This document shows, piece by piece, positions 16,993-25,989 of a DNA stretch of 64,000 bases; position 1 is the first letter of the stretch; each line of letters starts with the position of its first letter. The position numbers were made by a program, and so were the translations under genes. This stretch comes from G032773895 sp965248935. GTDB taxonomy: Bacteria; Pseudomonadota; Gammaproteobacteria; Pseudomonadales; Cellvibrionaceae. The notes beneath the pieces are model-generated. The model was not told the origin of the DNA. It ran no database searches and worked only from the letters and a program-made list of their open reading frames with translations. Where the stretch lies: assembly GCA_965248935.1 (NCBI GenBank), contig OZ252214.1:1612001-1676000 (forward strand), given 5' to 3'.

Positions 16993-17450
16993 GGATATAA
17001 CTCCTAATTATTCGTGAATGCCGGAAGCAAATTTTAAAGGAGGCGTATTTTCGCTTACTCTCGCAGTAAGGTAAACCACGATAACGAACAAGAACTAAGA
17101 AAGTTGGGAATACCAAAGCCATAGTGATCAAAAAACCAACAAAGCGTTCAAACCCTATTTAACCAGAACCCGCAGTTGAGCACGAAAAAGAAGCGTAAAA
17201 TATTGATGTGCTGAGTGAATATTAAAAATGCGTGCTCACCTTAATTGGTGATGAGTCGTTTTTAATATTGGTTAGGTGATTCAAGGTTTAGCCTAGCAAT
17301 TTACTATAGGCGCAATATACAGCACTCTTTAAACCCCCTTTGAACGGCATGTTAATTAAAATTAAACAAACGCTATAAGAAAAGGAGAAACGGTAGTTTT
17401 CCCCCTTTTTTTACACCCCGGTATGATAAGCTTGACTGATTTAAGGACAA
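16993..17450. other. tkt / mipA divergent intergenic region
   Basis: About 460 non-coding bases holding both promoters. A long imperfect hairpin spans 17218-17269 (23-base arms, loop TTAATT; outer eleven base pairs AATATTAAAAA perfect). 17158-17195 resembles the palindromic arm near cysZ (56178 onward; shared core CCGCAGTT followed by CACGAAA), possibly a dispersed repeat. No RNA gene recognised. Confidence 0.5.
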
Positions 17451-18287
17451 TTGCTCCATAAACCACTATTCAAAATAACAATGAACCGATTCAAATACTA
17501 TTTTACTTTCTATTTTACTTTGACGGTATATTTAATCGCTCTTCCTGCATTTTCAGCAGACTTTAGCCGAGATCTTCGCCAAGGCACACCCAACCCCGAA
17601 TCCTCAGAAGACGGCTACCTCGAATTAGGTTTCTCCATCGGCGGCGCCTTTGGGTACGATGAAGATGCGAATTGGGTAGGAGCCATACCCTCCATACCTT
17701 TACACGCCGCTTGGCGATACGAAAAAAATCATTTTTTCATCGAAGACCTACAAGTGGGTTATGAGCTTTCCGAGGGGAAACACTGGGCATTAGATTTTGT
17801 CCCTTTTACATTAATTGAAGGGCGGCCAGGAGAGGAGGGTAAATACCAAGAACGAGACCCAATTATTTTGAGTGGTTTTCGAGGAACCGGGTACTTCGGC
17901 CCAATGATTACTCAACTCCAAATCGCTGGAGATATTGTCTCGGGAAATCAAAATGGTTGGGCTATGGTTGTCCGAGCGGGCAGACATTTTCAATATCGAA
18001 ACTGGAACTATCACGGAGCAGTGGGAACTACATATACCGACGCTCGTTTAAGCCGCTATTTTTTTGGTATAGACAAGCAAACACACCCAGACTTCCCCAC
18101 CTACGAAGGTAAATCCGCATTTGATTTTTTTGCTGAATTTGGCGGCGCCAGACCACTATCTGAACACTGGGTATTTTCCGTGCGCGCCCTGCAAATTTAT
18201 CTAGACGATGCCCATTCAAACAGCCCCATTTTGAGAGGGGCAAAACACATAAGTAGCTTAGAGATGACGTTTGCTTATGTTTTCTAA
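17451..18287 (+). CDS. MipA/OmpV family outer-membrane protein
   Basis: 278 residues (or 268 from the ATG at 17481). Signal sequence about residues 11-35 ending in PAFSAD, followed by an amphipathic beta-strand protein: YLELGFSIGGAFGYDED, PSIPLHAAWRYEKNHFFIED, LSGFRGTGYFGPMITQL, and the C-terminal LEMTFAYVF with terminal Phe. MipA in E. coli scaffolds murein hydrolases; many members accompany two-component systems sensing envelope conditions. TTG at 17451 has AAGGA five bases upstream. It overlaps the DUF3019 gene, then the sensor kinase follows. Confidence 0.85.
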   Translation: MLHKPLFKITMNRFKYYFTFYFTLTVYLIALPAFSADFSRDLRQGTPNPESSEDGYLELGFSIGGAFGYDEDANWVGAIPSIPLHAAWRYEKNHFFIEDLQVGYELSEGKHWALDFVPFTLIEGRPGEEGKYQERDPIILSGFRGTGYFGPMITQLQIAGDIVSGNQNGWAMVVRAGRHFQYRNWNYHGAVGTTYTDARLSRYFFGIDKQTHPDFPTYEGKSAFDFFAEFGGARPLSEHWVFSVRALQIYLDDAHSNSPILRGAKHISSLEMTFAYVF

Positions 18288-18756
18288 AGGAGCCTTACTT
18301 ACACAGGGTATCGTACTGGCAATATTAATTGCCAACTCCTTTGTGTACGCAGAAAACAAACCAACTGTGACAAACAAAGAAGAAAACATATCGGCAGAAC
18401 ACCCTGCAGGCAGAAATAACCTTACCGAGAAAGTACACGCCAGCCTGGAACTCAAGCCGGCAAGGTGCATTGCGCTTCACAGAGGGCAGACCTGCTACCA
18501 AAGAACAAAAATACTCTGGAAAACTTCGGCTATGAACGAAGTCTGTATTTTTGAAGACAATCAAAATCAAGCACTTCAGTGCTGGCAGTCCAAAAGCAAA
18601 GGTATTTTAAAAATAGATTTTCAATCATCATCCGATAAAGTTTATATTTTGAAAACGGGTGACCAAATTATTGCTTCAGCTGAAATGCGTGTTGCCTGGG
18701 TATACAATCGCGGAGAAAAAAGTGTCGCCAAGAAACAAAGCTGGCGGATGTTCTAA
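18277..18756 (+). CDS. DUF3019 family exported protein
   Basis: 159 residues with an N-terminal signal (LTQGIVLAILIANSFVYAEN). The mature part has the family pattern of conserved Cys pairs: PARCIALHRGQTCYQ, NEVCIFEDNQNQALQCWQ. Function unknown. DUF3019 genes usually lie between a MipA/OmpV gene and a response regulator/histidine kinase pair, exactly the local order except that the regulator gene is missing. The start overlaps the mipA stop. Confidence 0.8.
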   Translation: MFSKGALLTQGIVLAILIANSFVYAENKPTVTNKEENISAEHPAGRNNLTEKVHASLELKPARCIALHRGQTCYQRTKILWKTSAMNEVCIFEDNQNQALQCWQSKSKGILKIDFQSSSDKVYILKTGDQIIASAEMRVAWVYNRGEKSVAKKQSWRMF

Positions 18757-18759
18757 AAA

Positions 18760-18807
18760 ATGAACAAGCGATTACAGCAGAAAGAAGAGGCTGAAAACAA
18801 TGCTTAG
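18760..18807 (+). other. Possible tail of a deleted response regulator
   Basis: A 15-codon frame (MNKRLQQKEEAENNA) overlaps the kinase start by eight bases. A response regulator gene normally occupies this position in MipA-DUF3019-kinase operons. The fragment may be its last codons after an internal deletion, or only a leader peptide. Weak evidence. Confidence 0.25.
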
Positions 18808-20080
18808 ACTGGCAGCTCTATTTGTTGCCTTTGTTGTTGTCACCGTCATTGGTGTTGGCTGGATCTTTGACCAAATCTACAGCTCAATTACCCCCGCTAA
18901 AACAAACGATGAATTTTCTATTTATCAAGACCTTATCCGCAATGTTGCATCCAGCTTGAAAACGGATGAAAACCTAGACCAACATATACAAAACTGGAAT
19001 CAACAAGGGCAATTTAAACTAGAACTTATCGACGCCGAAACGCTTTTAATTCCTACCGAACTCAGCAATACTTTTTATACCGGAGACCCTCTTCTACTTG
19101 AAATGAAAATGGGATTAACACTTTATATTTATTTGCCAGACCACAACCGAATTTTAGGATTAAGCCACCCCGAATTATCCTATAAAAACAATAACGACCT
19201 AGAAAGAAATTACTGGAAGTTAATTTTTAATTTAACATTCTATGGAATAATTATTGCCATTATCTTAATTTGGATGTACCCGTTAATCACTCGCTTAATC
19301 ATATTACGCAAAGCGGCCATACGTTTTGGCGAAGGCAATTTAGATAGTCGTATTAATCTGGCCGGACTTTCCTACATTGGCGACATCGAAAAAGAATTTA
19401 ATCGTATGGCAAATCGAATTCAAGGTTTGGTGGGCGACAACAAGTTACTGAGCCGAGCCGTTTCGCACGAACTAAAAACACCCATTGCCCGCCTTCGCTT
19501 TGGCTTGGAAATGTTAGCGGAAGCAAAAGACGAAACTGCGCAGAAGAAATATTTTGAGCGTTTAGGAGAAGACCTAGATGAAATGCAATCGTTGGTCGAA
19601 GAGCTTTTATCTTACGCTCGACTGGGCGAATCCAGCATTAGTTTAAAAACCAAAACCATTGATCTCAATGATATAATTCAATCCATCGTCAGCCCCTATA
19701 AACACAGTGAAATCACTTTATTAAACGGCACCGAAGAGTCTCTACCAAAAATTGTAGGCGACCCATTTTACATCACCATATTGTTGAGCAGCATTATTAA
19801 AAATGCAGCAAAATATGCCGACAAAACAGTAAAAATTTCATCTTTCACTAAAAGTGAAAATCTCTATATTATTATTGAAGATGACGGTATAGGCATTCCT
19901 GAAAACGAACGCAACGAAGTGATGAGACCTTTTTTTCGAGGAGAGAAAAGCATCAAACTTGGCAGCCACGGAATGGGGTTAGCGATTGCGCAGAGAATAG
20001 CGAAATGGCACGAAGCAAATATTCAGATAAGCGACTCTAACTTGGGAGGAGCAAAATTTACTATTGAGTTTAAAACTTAA
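18800..20080 (+). CDS. Sensor histidine kinase
   Basis: 426 residues. TM1 about 5-27, periplasmic sensor about 30-138, TM2 about 143-168, HAMP about 170-222, then HisKA with the phosphoacceptor in SHELKTPIARLRF. The ATPase domain has SSIIKNAAKYA (N box), DDGIGIPENER (G1), MRPFFRGEKS (F box) and GSHGMGLAIAQRIA (G2). It should autophosphorylate and pass phosphate to an OmpR-type regulator, yet no regulator gene is adjacent. The operon with MipA and DUF3019 points to an envelope-related stimulus. Confidence 0.92.
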   Translation: MLRLAALFVAFVVVTVIGVGWIFDQIYSSITPAKTNDEFSIYQDLIRNVASSLKTDENLDQHIQNWNQQGQFKLELIDAETLLIPTELSNTFYTGDPLLLEMKMGLTLYIYLPDHNRILGLSHPELSYKNNNDLERNYWKLIFNLTFYGIIIAIILIWMYPLITRLIILRKAAIRFGEGNLDSRINLAGLSYIGDIEKEFNRMANRIQGLVGDNKLLSRAVSHELKTPIARLRFGLEMLAEAKDETAQKKYFERLGEDLDEMQSLVEELLSYARLGESSISLKTKTIDLNDIIQSIVSPYKHSEITLLNGTEESLPKIVGDPFYITILLSSIIKNAAKYADKTVKISSFTKSENLYIIIEDDGIGIPENERNEVMRPFFRGEKSIKLGSHGMGLAIAQRIAKWHEANIQISDSNLGGAKFTIEFKT

Positions 20081-20604
20081 TGAATTACTTATTTATTTGA
20101 AGCCATACGCGAAACATGGAAAAATAGATCTGTCATATAAACAACAAACAATAGGAAGAGTGACAACATGCACTTCAAGACGACCTTTAAAAACTAGGTT
20201 TTTTCAAAGCCGACAATCAAACCTACCCTGCAAGGCATATACCAATAAGCTAGGTAAAATAAAATTACCCTAACCAAAGACAATAACCTATTAAGTTTAA
20301 ATTCATACACGGCATGTTATTTGATTGAGATATGATTAAGGTACGGCCACACAAACCCACCTTGGCTAGCATTTTTTTCATTAAATTTCTTTAATTCACA
20401 TCATCTTTTGATCACCATAGATTGTCAGATGTAAATTTTGTGATACAGTACGGGAACGACGAATTTATTATTTTTAAGGGCCACTGGATAATTAAAAGCT
20501 CTACGGAACTTATGGCGTTTTATTCAGCATCTGCTAGTCTTGTGGAAGTGTCCAGAAGAAATTAAAACGATAAACATTGGAACAATATTATTCAAGGTTG
20601 GCCT
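20081..20604. other. Intergenic region, nothing recognised
   Basis: About 520 bases, AT-rich. A 69-codon frame at 20064-20273 starts inside the kinase gene in another frame and is not credible. No terminator with a clear T tract and no RNA gene were found. Confidence 0.5.
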
Positions 20605-21030
20605 ATGCGGGAAAAAAACGAGCACCAAGAGTCTATGACCTCTGAACAAAACCTTGAAGGTAAGTACTCAATTTCGTGGCGCTCAGGTTATGTAATTTGT
20701 CGCATGTTTGGAGTAGTTGAACTCTTAGACGTAGTGAATTCAAACGACGATCTAACGAGTGATGAGCGTTTTGACGATATAAAAGGGATGATCCTTGACT
20801 TTAGCGGAGTCGAAGTTCTTCAGCTTACGGACATGGATATCCGCATAGTCGCAGCAATGGGAAAGGCTGCACCAAACTACAATAGAAGACGGCTTAGAGT
20901 GGGCTATATTACTGACTCTGAAGACATCATTCAAAAAATTAGCTTGGCTATTGATCGCTACTTCCATCAAGAATGGGATCGCCAAATTTTCGAAGAGTAT
21001 ACCGCCGCCCTAGACTGGGTTGACATCTAG
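20605..21030 (+). CDS. Hypothetical STAS/SpoIIAA-like protein
   Basis: 141 residues, soluble, no signal. The pattern of a short strand (ISWRSGYVICRMFGVVELLD), a helix, DDIKGMILDFSGVEVLQLTD and a strand-helix repeat ending RRLRVGYITDSEDI resembles the STAS/SpoIIAA-like alpha/beta fold. This is by eye and not certain. Function unknown. Stands alone with 520 bases upstream. Confidence 0.6.
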   Translation: MREKNEHQESMTSEQNLEGKYSISWRSGYVICRMFGVVELLDVVNSNDDLTSDERFDDIKGMILDFSGVEVLQLTDMDIRIVAAMGKAAPNYNRRRLRVGYITDSEDIIQKISLAIDRYFHQEWDRQIFEEYTAALDWVDI

Positions 21031-21186
21031 CGTAAAACCCTTGCCCCATTCTCAATTTCCACCTTCAACTTGCTTTGCCCCACACCTTTAAGCGGGATAG
21101 ATACTCAACTGCCAGTTGGAATCAATACTTGGTATCATGCCTTCATAGCCCCTCTTACACAGCATTATTTTGTTGCAGCCTATCCA

Positions 21187-21933
21187 ATGAAAGCTTTTTT
21201 TGTTAAACCAAAAATATTCAATAGCAACCCCAAAAAGAAAGCCCCCCAAGTTTTTTGGGTCGATAATATGCCCATTTTGGTTACACGCAAAAAGGTGAAA
21301 AACCTGAACCTAGCTATTCAGCCCCCCAACGGCGAGGTCAAAATATCAGTCCCTTATTTTGTTTCAGATCTTGAGGTGGAGAGGTTTATTCGAGAAAGAA
21401 TGACTTGGATTTTAGAAAAACGTCAGTCGTTTATTGACTCTCCAAGGGCTAGGCAAAAACAGTTTATTGATGGAGAGGAACACTCTTTTTACGGTGAGAT
21501 ATACCCTCTGAAATTGATTGAATGCTCACCTTGCCGACACATTGAGATCACACCCAATAATGAGTTGGCAATGTACCTTAAAGTCGGCGACGATTTAACA
21601 AGACGAGAGAAACTAATGGACGAGTGGTACCGGGACAAACTAAAAACCGACCTACCGCTACTGCTGGAGCAATGGCAACCCGTGGTTGGGAAAGAGGTCG
21701 CCCAGTGGGGCGTAAAGAAAATGAAGACCCGCTGGGGGAGCTGCAATATCGCAGCAAAGAGGATTTGGCTAAACCTAGAACTGGCGAAATACCCTATTGC
21801 GTGCATTGAGTATGTATTGGTCCACGAACTCGTACACCTCTATGAACGCTACCACAATGACCGTTTTAAGCGACTGATGACCCAGTTTTTACCCGACTGG
21901 CAAGAGCGCAAAAACCATCTAAACAAGCCGTGA
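21187..21933 (+). CDS. YgjP-like metallopeptidase domain protein (DUF45/M48-like)
   Basis: 248 residues from the ATG at 21187; an in-frame TTG at 21070 is unlikely. The C-terminal half has the YgjP hallmarks: MKTRWGSCN, and VHELVHLYERYHNDRF with the zinc-binding HExxH-type His pair (HELVH) and a downstream His. The N-terminal region VTRKKVKNLNLAIQPPNGEV fits the family start. Family members are predicted zinc proteases related to SprT/WLM; substrate unknown. No signal peptide, so cytoplasmic. Confidence 0.82.
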   Translation: MKAFFVKPKIFNSNPKKKAPQVFWVDNMPILVTRKKVKNLNLAIQPPNGEVKISVPYFVSDLEVERFIRERMTWILEKRQSFIDSPRARQKQFIDGEEHSFYGEIYPLKLIECSPCRHIEITPNNELAMYLKVGDDLTRREKLMDEWYRDKLKTDLPLLLEQWQPVVGKEVAQWGVKKMKTRWGSCNIAAKRIWLNLELAKYPIACIEYVLVHELVHLYERYHNDRFKRLMTQFLPDWQERKNHLNKP

Positions 21934-22202
21934 TATAGCAATTAGATGTAACGGTCAGAGCAGATTATTTGGAATCCACCTATTACATCCTTTGATCTCT
22001 TATAAAAACCTTCCTTAATTTATTTGCTATGTGCTTTAAGGTTTTAAAGTGTTATGTTCTGAGTGTTTTCTAGCCTACTCCAGAGTGCTTTATCTACACC
22101 TGGGGTGCTTTCCCGCTAGAGAGCCACTAATAATAAATTCACAATTCAGATTCCGAGAAGGTGCGCCTCTTAAACGTATTTCTATCGGTTTTGGAGCCTA
22201 AT

Positions 22203-23852
22203 ATGAAAATAAAAATATTATTGGGTGTTTGTTCTGCGGCAATGATCTTTGGAGCGAATAACACCCTAGCCTATGACTGCTCTAGTCTTCCACAATATTC
22301 TGCTGGCACAGCTTACTCCACCGGCCAGGATGTACAAAATAACGGTACAGCCTATAACTGTGATGTGGGTGGGTGGTGTTCATCTGCTGCTGGCTGGGCC
22401 TATGAACCTGGAGAGGGCCTATACTGGACTGCAGCTTGGTCTGGTCTTGGTGACTGCACAGGAAGCAGTTCTTCTAGTAGCAGCTCAAATTCTTCGTCAA
22501 GCACCTCTTCTAGCTCCTCGACTAGCAGTAATTCTTCCAGTGGCAGCACAGGCTCTTGCCTTGGCATCCCAGCATGGAATTCCAGCACAGTCTATACAGG
22601 CGGAAACCAAACTCAATACGAAAGTACACTTTATCAAGCGAATTGGTGGACTCAAGGGGATAACCCAGCCGAAAACTCCGGCCCATGGCAAGTTTGGACG
22701 AATCAAGGTTCTTGCGGAACCAGCTCTTCTTCCTCAAGTTCCAGCTCCAGCAGCTCATCTAGTAGTAGCTCTTCTTCCTCAACAAGCTCCAGCAGTTCAT
22801 CTAGTACTAGCTCTTCTTCCTCAAGCTCTAGCTCAAGCAGTTCGAGTGGCGGAGTGGCGCCAGGCGGAGGTGACAACTTCCCCCGTCACGCACTTGTAGG
22901 TTACTGGCATAACTTCATGAACGGCGCTGGCTGTCCTGTTCCCTTGGCGAGTATTTCAAACCAATGGGATATCGTTGATATTGCGTTTGCAGACAATGAC
23001 CGAAACCTAAGCGGTAATGTTCTATTCAACCTATTTGATGGAACAGGTACAAACTGCCCAGCGATCGACCCGACTCAGTTCAAAGCGGATATCAAAGCGT
23101 TAAGAGACCAGGGCAAAATCATCGTTCTTTCTCTAGGTGGCGCAGAGGGTACAATCACCCTGAATAATGCAGCCGACGAAGCAAACTTTGTAAGATCCAT
23201 TACCAACCTTATCAATGAGTGGGGCTTTAATGGTGTGGACATTGACTTGGAATCTGGCTCTGGTTTAACCCACGGCTCGCAAATTCAAGCTCGATTAGTC
23301 ACCGCATTGCGTACCATTGACAGTAATTTTAGCGGTAACCTTGCTCTAACCATGGCACCAGAGCATCCATACGTTCAAGGTGGTTATGTTGCTAATGGCG
23401 GTATCTGGGGAGCTTACCTACCCATTATTGATGGCCTGCGCAATGAACTCGACCTTCTTCATGTTCAGCTATACAACAACGGTGGTTTAAGTACGCCTTA
23501 TAGCACTTCAGCTTACCCTGCGGGCTCAACCGACATGATGGTCGCCTCCGTTAGAATGTTGATCGAAGGCTTTAATACCGCTGGCGGTGGTTCGTTCACA
23601 GGTCTGCGCCCAGAGCAAGTCTCTATTGGCTTGCCATCGGGCCCAAGCTCAGCCGGTTCTGGTCAAGCAAGCACTAGTGCAATTACCAATGCCTTGGATT
23701 GTATTACGCGCGGAACTAACTGTGGTTCAGTGGATGCCGGTAGTGTCTACCCAACATTTAGTGGAGTAATGACTTGGTCCATTAACTGGGATATTCACGA
23801 CGGTTTTAACTTCTCCGGGCCAATAGGCAATAAAGTTAATAACCTCCCATAA
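22203..23852 (+). CDS. Secreted GH18 chitinase with two chitin-binding modules and polyserine linkers
   Basis: 549 residues from the ATG at 22203 (GGAG six bases upstream). Order: signal peptide 1-24 (ending NTLAYDC), a Cys-bounded binding module (CSSLPQYSAGTAYSTGQDVQ), a Ser-rich linker, a CBM5/12-type module (STVYTGGNQTQYESTLYQA, NWWTQGDNPAENSGPW), a second linker of mostly Ser, then the GH18 barrel. The catalytic motif is FNGVDIDLESG with Glu as acid. It hydrolyses chitin outside the cell. Polyserine linkers are typical of Saccharophagus, Teredinibacter and Cellvibrio enzymes. Own terminator downstream, likely monocistronic. Confidence 0.93.
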   Translation: MKIKILLGVCSAAMIFGANNTLAYDCSSLPQYSAGTAYSTGQDVQNNGTAYNCDVGGWCSSAAGWAYEPGEGLYWTAAWSGLGDCTGSSSSSSSSNSSSSTSSSSSTSSNSSSGSTGSCLGIPAWNSSTVYTGGNQTQYESTLYQANWWTQGDNPAENSGPWQVWTNQGSCGTSSSSSSSSSSSSSSSSSSSSTSSSSSSSTSSSSSSSSSSSSSGGVAPGGGDNFPRHALVGYWHNFMNGAGCPVPLASISNQWDIVDIAFADNDRNLSGNVLFNLFDGTGTNCPAIDPTQFKADIKALRDQGKIIVLSLGGAEGTITLNNAADEANFVRSITNLINEWGFNGVDIDLESGSGLTHGSQIQARLVTALRTIDSNFSGNLALTMAPEHPYVQGGYVANGGIWGAYLPIIDGLRNELDLLHVQLYNNGGLSTPYSTSAYPAGSTDMMVASVRMLIEGFNTAGGGSFTGLRPEQVSIGLPSGPSSAGSGQASTSAITNALDCITRGTNCGSVDAGSVYPTFSGVMTWSINWDIHDGFNFSGPIGNKVNNLP

Positions 23853-23877
23853 AATGCACTAACCGCATTTATCCATA

Positions 23878-23908
23878 AAGCGAGCCTCGAAAGGGGCTCG
23901 CTTTTTTT
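23878..23908 (+). terminator. Rho-independent terminator of the chitinase gene
   Basis: AAGCGAGCC, loop, GGCTCGCTT, then seven T. 25 bases after the stop. Confidence 0.93.
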
Positions 23909-23993
23909 ATGCCTACCATAAATTGGCACGATTCCCGATAGTGGACAAACGACTCCTTGTTGGTATAGTTTGGCAGTAAATAAGGAGGATATT

Positions 23994-24401
23994 ATGAATG
24001 CCAAACACCTTTCTGCTTCTATATTAATAATCAGTTTATCCGCTTGTGCTTCCGTAGAACTGCCAGAATATATTGATCTCGTTTCCTTTGATGATATGGC
24101 AGAAAAACGCGCATTACAGGTAGAAGAGGGTGGAGCAGACAATAAAAAATGGGGGCAATATATGAACCGTTACATTAACTACCCCAGTGATTGTAGCCAA
24201 AAAAAAGGGCCTAGAATTGTTGAACTGGTATTTAGTCATAATAAAAAAGGTCGTATTGATAACATTTCTACTAAGAGTACAGATAAAAAATCCCTTTGCT
24301 ATGCTGCTAACTTTTATAACCGCCGCTATGCGATGATGCCCTTTAGCCCTTATTTTCAACAGGTCACAATTCCAAAGCTGGAAAATATAGAAAAACAATA
24401 A
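23994..24401 (+). CDS. Small lipoprotein, TonB-C-terminal-like
   Basis: 135 residues from the ATG at 23994, fixed by AAGGAGG. The N-terminus ASILIISLSAC is a lipobox with Cys at about 19. The rest (YINYPSDCSQKKGPRIVELV, SHNKKGRIDNISTKSTDKKS) resembles the C-terminal domain of energy-transducer TonB-like proteins (proline-centred start, then strand, then conserved Cys and helix). Function unknown. Monocistronic. Confidence 0.7.
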   Translation: MNAKHLSASILIISLSACASVELPEYIDLVSFDDMAEKRALQVEEGGADNKKWGQYMNRYINYPSDCSQKKGPRIVELVFSHNKKGRIDNISTKSTDKKSLCYAANFYNRRYAMMPFSPYFQQVTIPKLENIEKQ

Positions 24402-24646
24402 AGGCCGTGTTTTTCCATAGTACGCAAAAGCCTTTGTGTGTAAATAGTCGGGCCTGAAAAACCCTCGTTTTCAAATAGAGCGCCTCCCAAGCCCGCTTAG
24501 AATCAAAAGGCACCCCCTTCACAATACTCGTACTCGAAAACACAACAACCAAGTAAGCGCCCTTAAGCCGTTATAGACTATAAAAACACGCTTTTTAATC
24601 GAATAAAAAGAACAAAAAATACCAGCAAGGTAACCATTGATCCATT

Positions 24647-24719
24647 TTTTCAAATTCCACGCGCAAGCAGCCATTAAATCGGGTTAAGTTCCAAATCCGC
24701 GTGATTTGACTTGTTAGAT
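24647..24719 (-). repeat. attC site 9 (array end, degraded)
   Basis: The R'' box ATCTAAC (minus strand, 24713-24719) is intact and adjacent to the stop of the nitrobindin-like cassette. L'' CAAATCACGCG pairs with CGCGTGGAATTTG at the far side, but the R' box has no recognisable GTTRRRY. Probably a decayed last site. Confidence 0.55.
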
Positions 24720-24722
24720 TTT

Positions 24723-25300
24723 TTATTCCTGTTCGTATGTAACACGAAATAATTTACTTTCATCAATATGCTCGAAATCCTTTTCATAAATACGCAAAGA
24801 TGTAATTTCTTTATAGCTAAGTTCATTGCCTTTAACGGTTAAGTTCATTTTAATGCTTTTGTTTTTGCTTTTTCTAGCATAAAAGGTGATTGCACAATTC
24901 CGTATGTTGGGCTTCCTGCTTTAGCTTCTACATTAAATATACTTTCGCCGTTCTTTTCTAGGTATTCTCCGCCAGCAAGTAAGCATACAGCTCTGGGAAT
25001 ACTTAAAGAATGTATTATAATATTTGTGTTTTTATCGAAGATCCAATGACCTATTTGATCATGAAAAATATGACCATTTTCTAGCTTGCGAACAACATGA
25101 TGGTATTTAATAGATATCACTTTTTGTTCTTCTGCATTTTCGGTAGGACCTGAAACAGTAAATATCATTTCATCTGTAAAAGCAGTCTTGTCAGGATTTG
25201 CATTTGAATCAGGAGCAGTATCCTGCCCTTTATTTCCAACCCACCTTCCAATTAGTTGTGCTAATGGACCATAGTCAACATCATCGATTACTGTGCTCAT
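24723..25300 (-). pseudogene. Nitrobindin-like beta-barrel protein, frameshifted cassette gene
   Basis: The first frame (24845-25300, 151 codons) has the nitrobindin/DUF1794 pattern: YGPLAQLIGRWVGNKGQD, NAEEQKVISIKYHHVV, FHDQIGHWIFDK, SIPRAVCLLAGGEY. It stops at LEKAKTKALK, but the next frame continues sensibly (MNLTVKGNELSYKE, then SLRIYEKDFEHIDESKLFRV) to a stop at 24723, matching the missing C-terminal strands. A one-base shift in the four-T run at 24848-24851 would restore it. Family members bind heme or lipid-like ligands. The attC site right after the restored stop supports the full-length reading. Confidence 0.75.
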
Positions 25301-25343
25301 TGAATTACTCCAAAATTATAAATAGATGACATGATGATTTATA

Positions 25344-25423
25344 AGCTAACGCCTCAATAATGGGCCGGAGCAAGCTTGCTTGCGGAAGTCCAGCCGAAGG
25401 CGACATTTACAAACTTGTTAAAT
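25344..25423 (-). repeat. attC site 8
   Basis: Minus strand: R'' ATTTAAC (25417-25423) to R' GTTAGCT (25344-25350), 80 bases, with pairing central arms. The R'' box contains the stop codon of the 25418-25726 gene, as is usual in cassettes. Confidence 0.85.
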
Positions 25424-25726
25424 GTTTTTCGAAAGTACAAGCCTTCTTTTTTTGTTGCCATAGTATACGAAGCCAATAGCCACAAATAATGTGGCAGCTC
25501 CTGTAAGTATGTGAGTGGCTTTATCACTATACTCTATTGGGGCTAAAGTGAAAATAATAACAATAAATAAGCCGATATTGCTTATCAATTCTGCTTTAAT
25601 ATCGTAGTGAACACGAGCATCACATTTATATTCAGCAGAGGGCAATAGAAAGCCCTGGCTTAAACTCTCAAAGTTGCCAATTTCTTTGCAATTTGGGCAA
25701 TTTCTATTTTTTAAATCTCTTCTCAT
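25418..25726 (-). CDS. Cassette protein with zinc-ribbon-like start and two TM helices
   Basis: 102 residues from the ATG at 25726, which lies just inside the cassette after the attC boundary. RNCPNCKEIGNF plus a later Cys (AEYKCDA) suggests a short metal-binding ribbon, followed by TM helices at about 49-66 and 74-93 and a basic tail. Family not assigned; the layout resembles the cxxc-type small membrane proteins often seen in cassettes. No ribosome binding site is clear. The stop is embedded in attC site 8. Confidence 0.65.
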   Translation of the reverse strand: MRRDLKNRNCPNCKEIGNFESLSQGFLLPSAEYKCDARVHYDIKAELISNIGLFIVIIFTLAPIEYSDKATHILTGAATLFVAIGFVYYGNKKRRLVLSKNI

Positions 25727-25729
25727 GAC

Positions 25730-25787
25730 ATTTAACGTCAAGCTAAGTGGCGCGCTTTTCAGCGTCCGCTTGAGCTTTTTGTTAGGT
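25730..25787 (-). repeat. attC site 7
   Basis: Minus strand: R'' ACCTAAC (25781-25787), L'' AAAAAGCTCAAGCGGACG, and R' GTTAAAT (25730-25736), 58 bases. A textbook short attC. Confidence 0.9.
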
Positions 25788-25989
25788 GCTTTTTATATAA
25801 CCACAGTGATAACCACCCACCAAAAAAAGCAAATAAAGGTGCGATTATTATAAAAATGTCGATTAGTTTATCAGATTTGTTAGGAGAATAGCCCACTTGA
25901 GAAATTTGATAATTTGATAACAATGAAAAAACAACGAAGCATATAAACGCCGATAAAATAAAACCTAAAATAGGAACTACAACTTTCAT
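25759..25989 (-). CDS. Two-TM small membrane protein, candidate immunity for the Tae4 effector
   Basis: 76 residues from the ATG at 25989, which overlaps the effector stop as ATGA and has GGAGGTACT upstream. TM1 is about residues 3-24 (VVPILGFILSAFICFVVFSL), a short polar loop follows (GYSPNKSDKL), then TM2 about 42-65, and a basic tail. Tight coupling to the Tae4-like gene within one cassette suggests it protects the producer. It does not resemble the soluble periplasmic Tai4 immunity proteins, so if it is the immunity factor it is a different type. Inference from position; no family recognised. Confidence 0.65.
   Translation of the reverse strand: MKVVVPILGFILSAFICFVVFSLLSNYQISQVGYSPNKSDKLIDIFIIIAPLFAFFGGWLSLWLYKKHLTKSSSGR

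Noticed and set aside
20064..20273. 69-codon frame after the histidine kinase
   Set aside because: Begins inside the kinase gene in another frame, no ribosome binding site, implausible composition.
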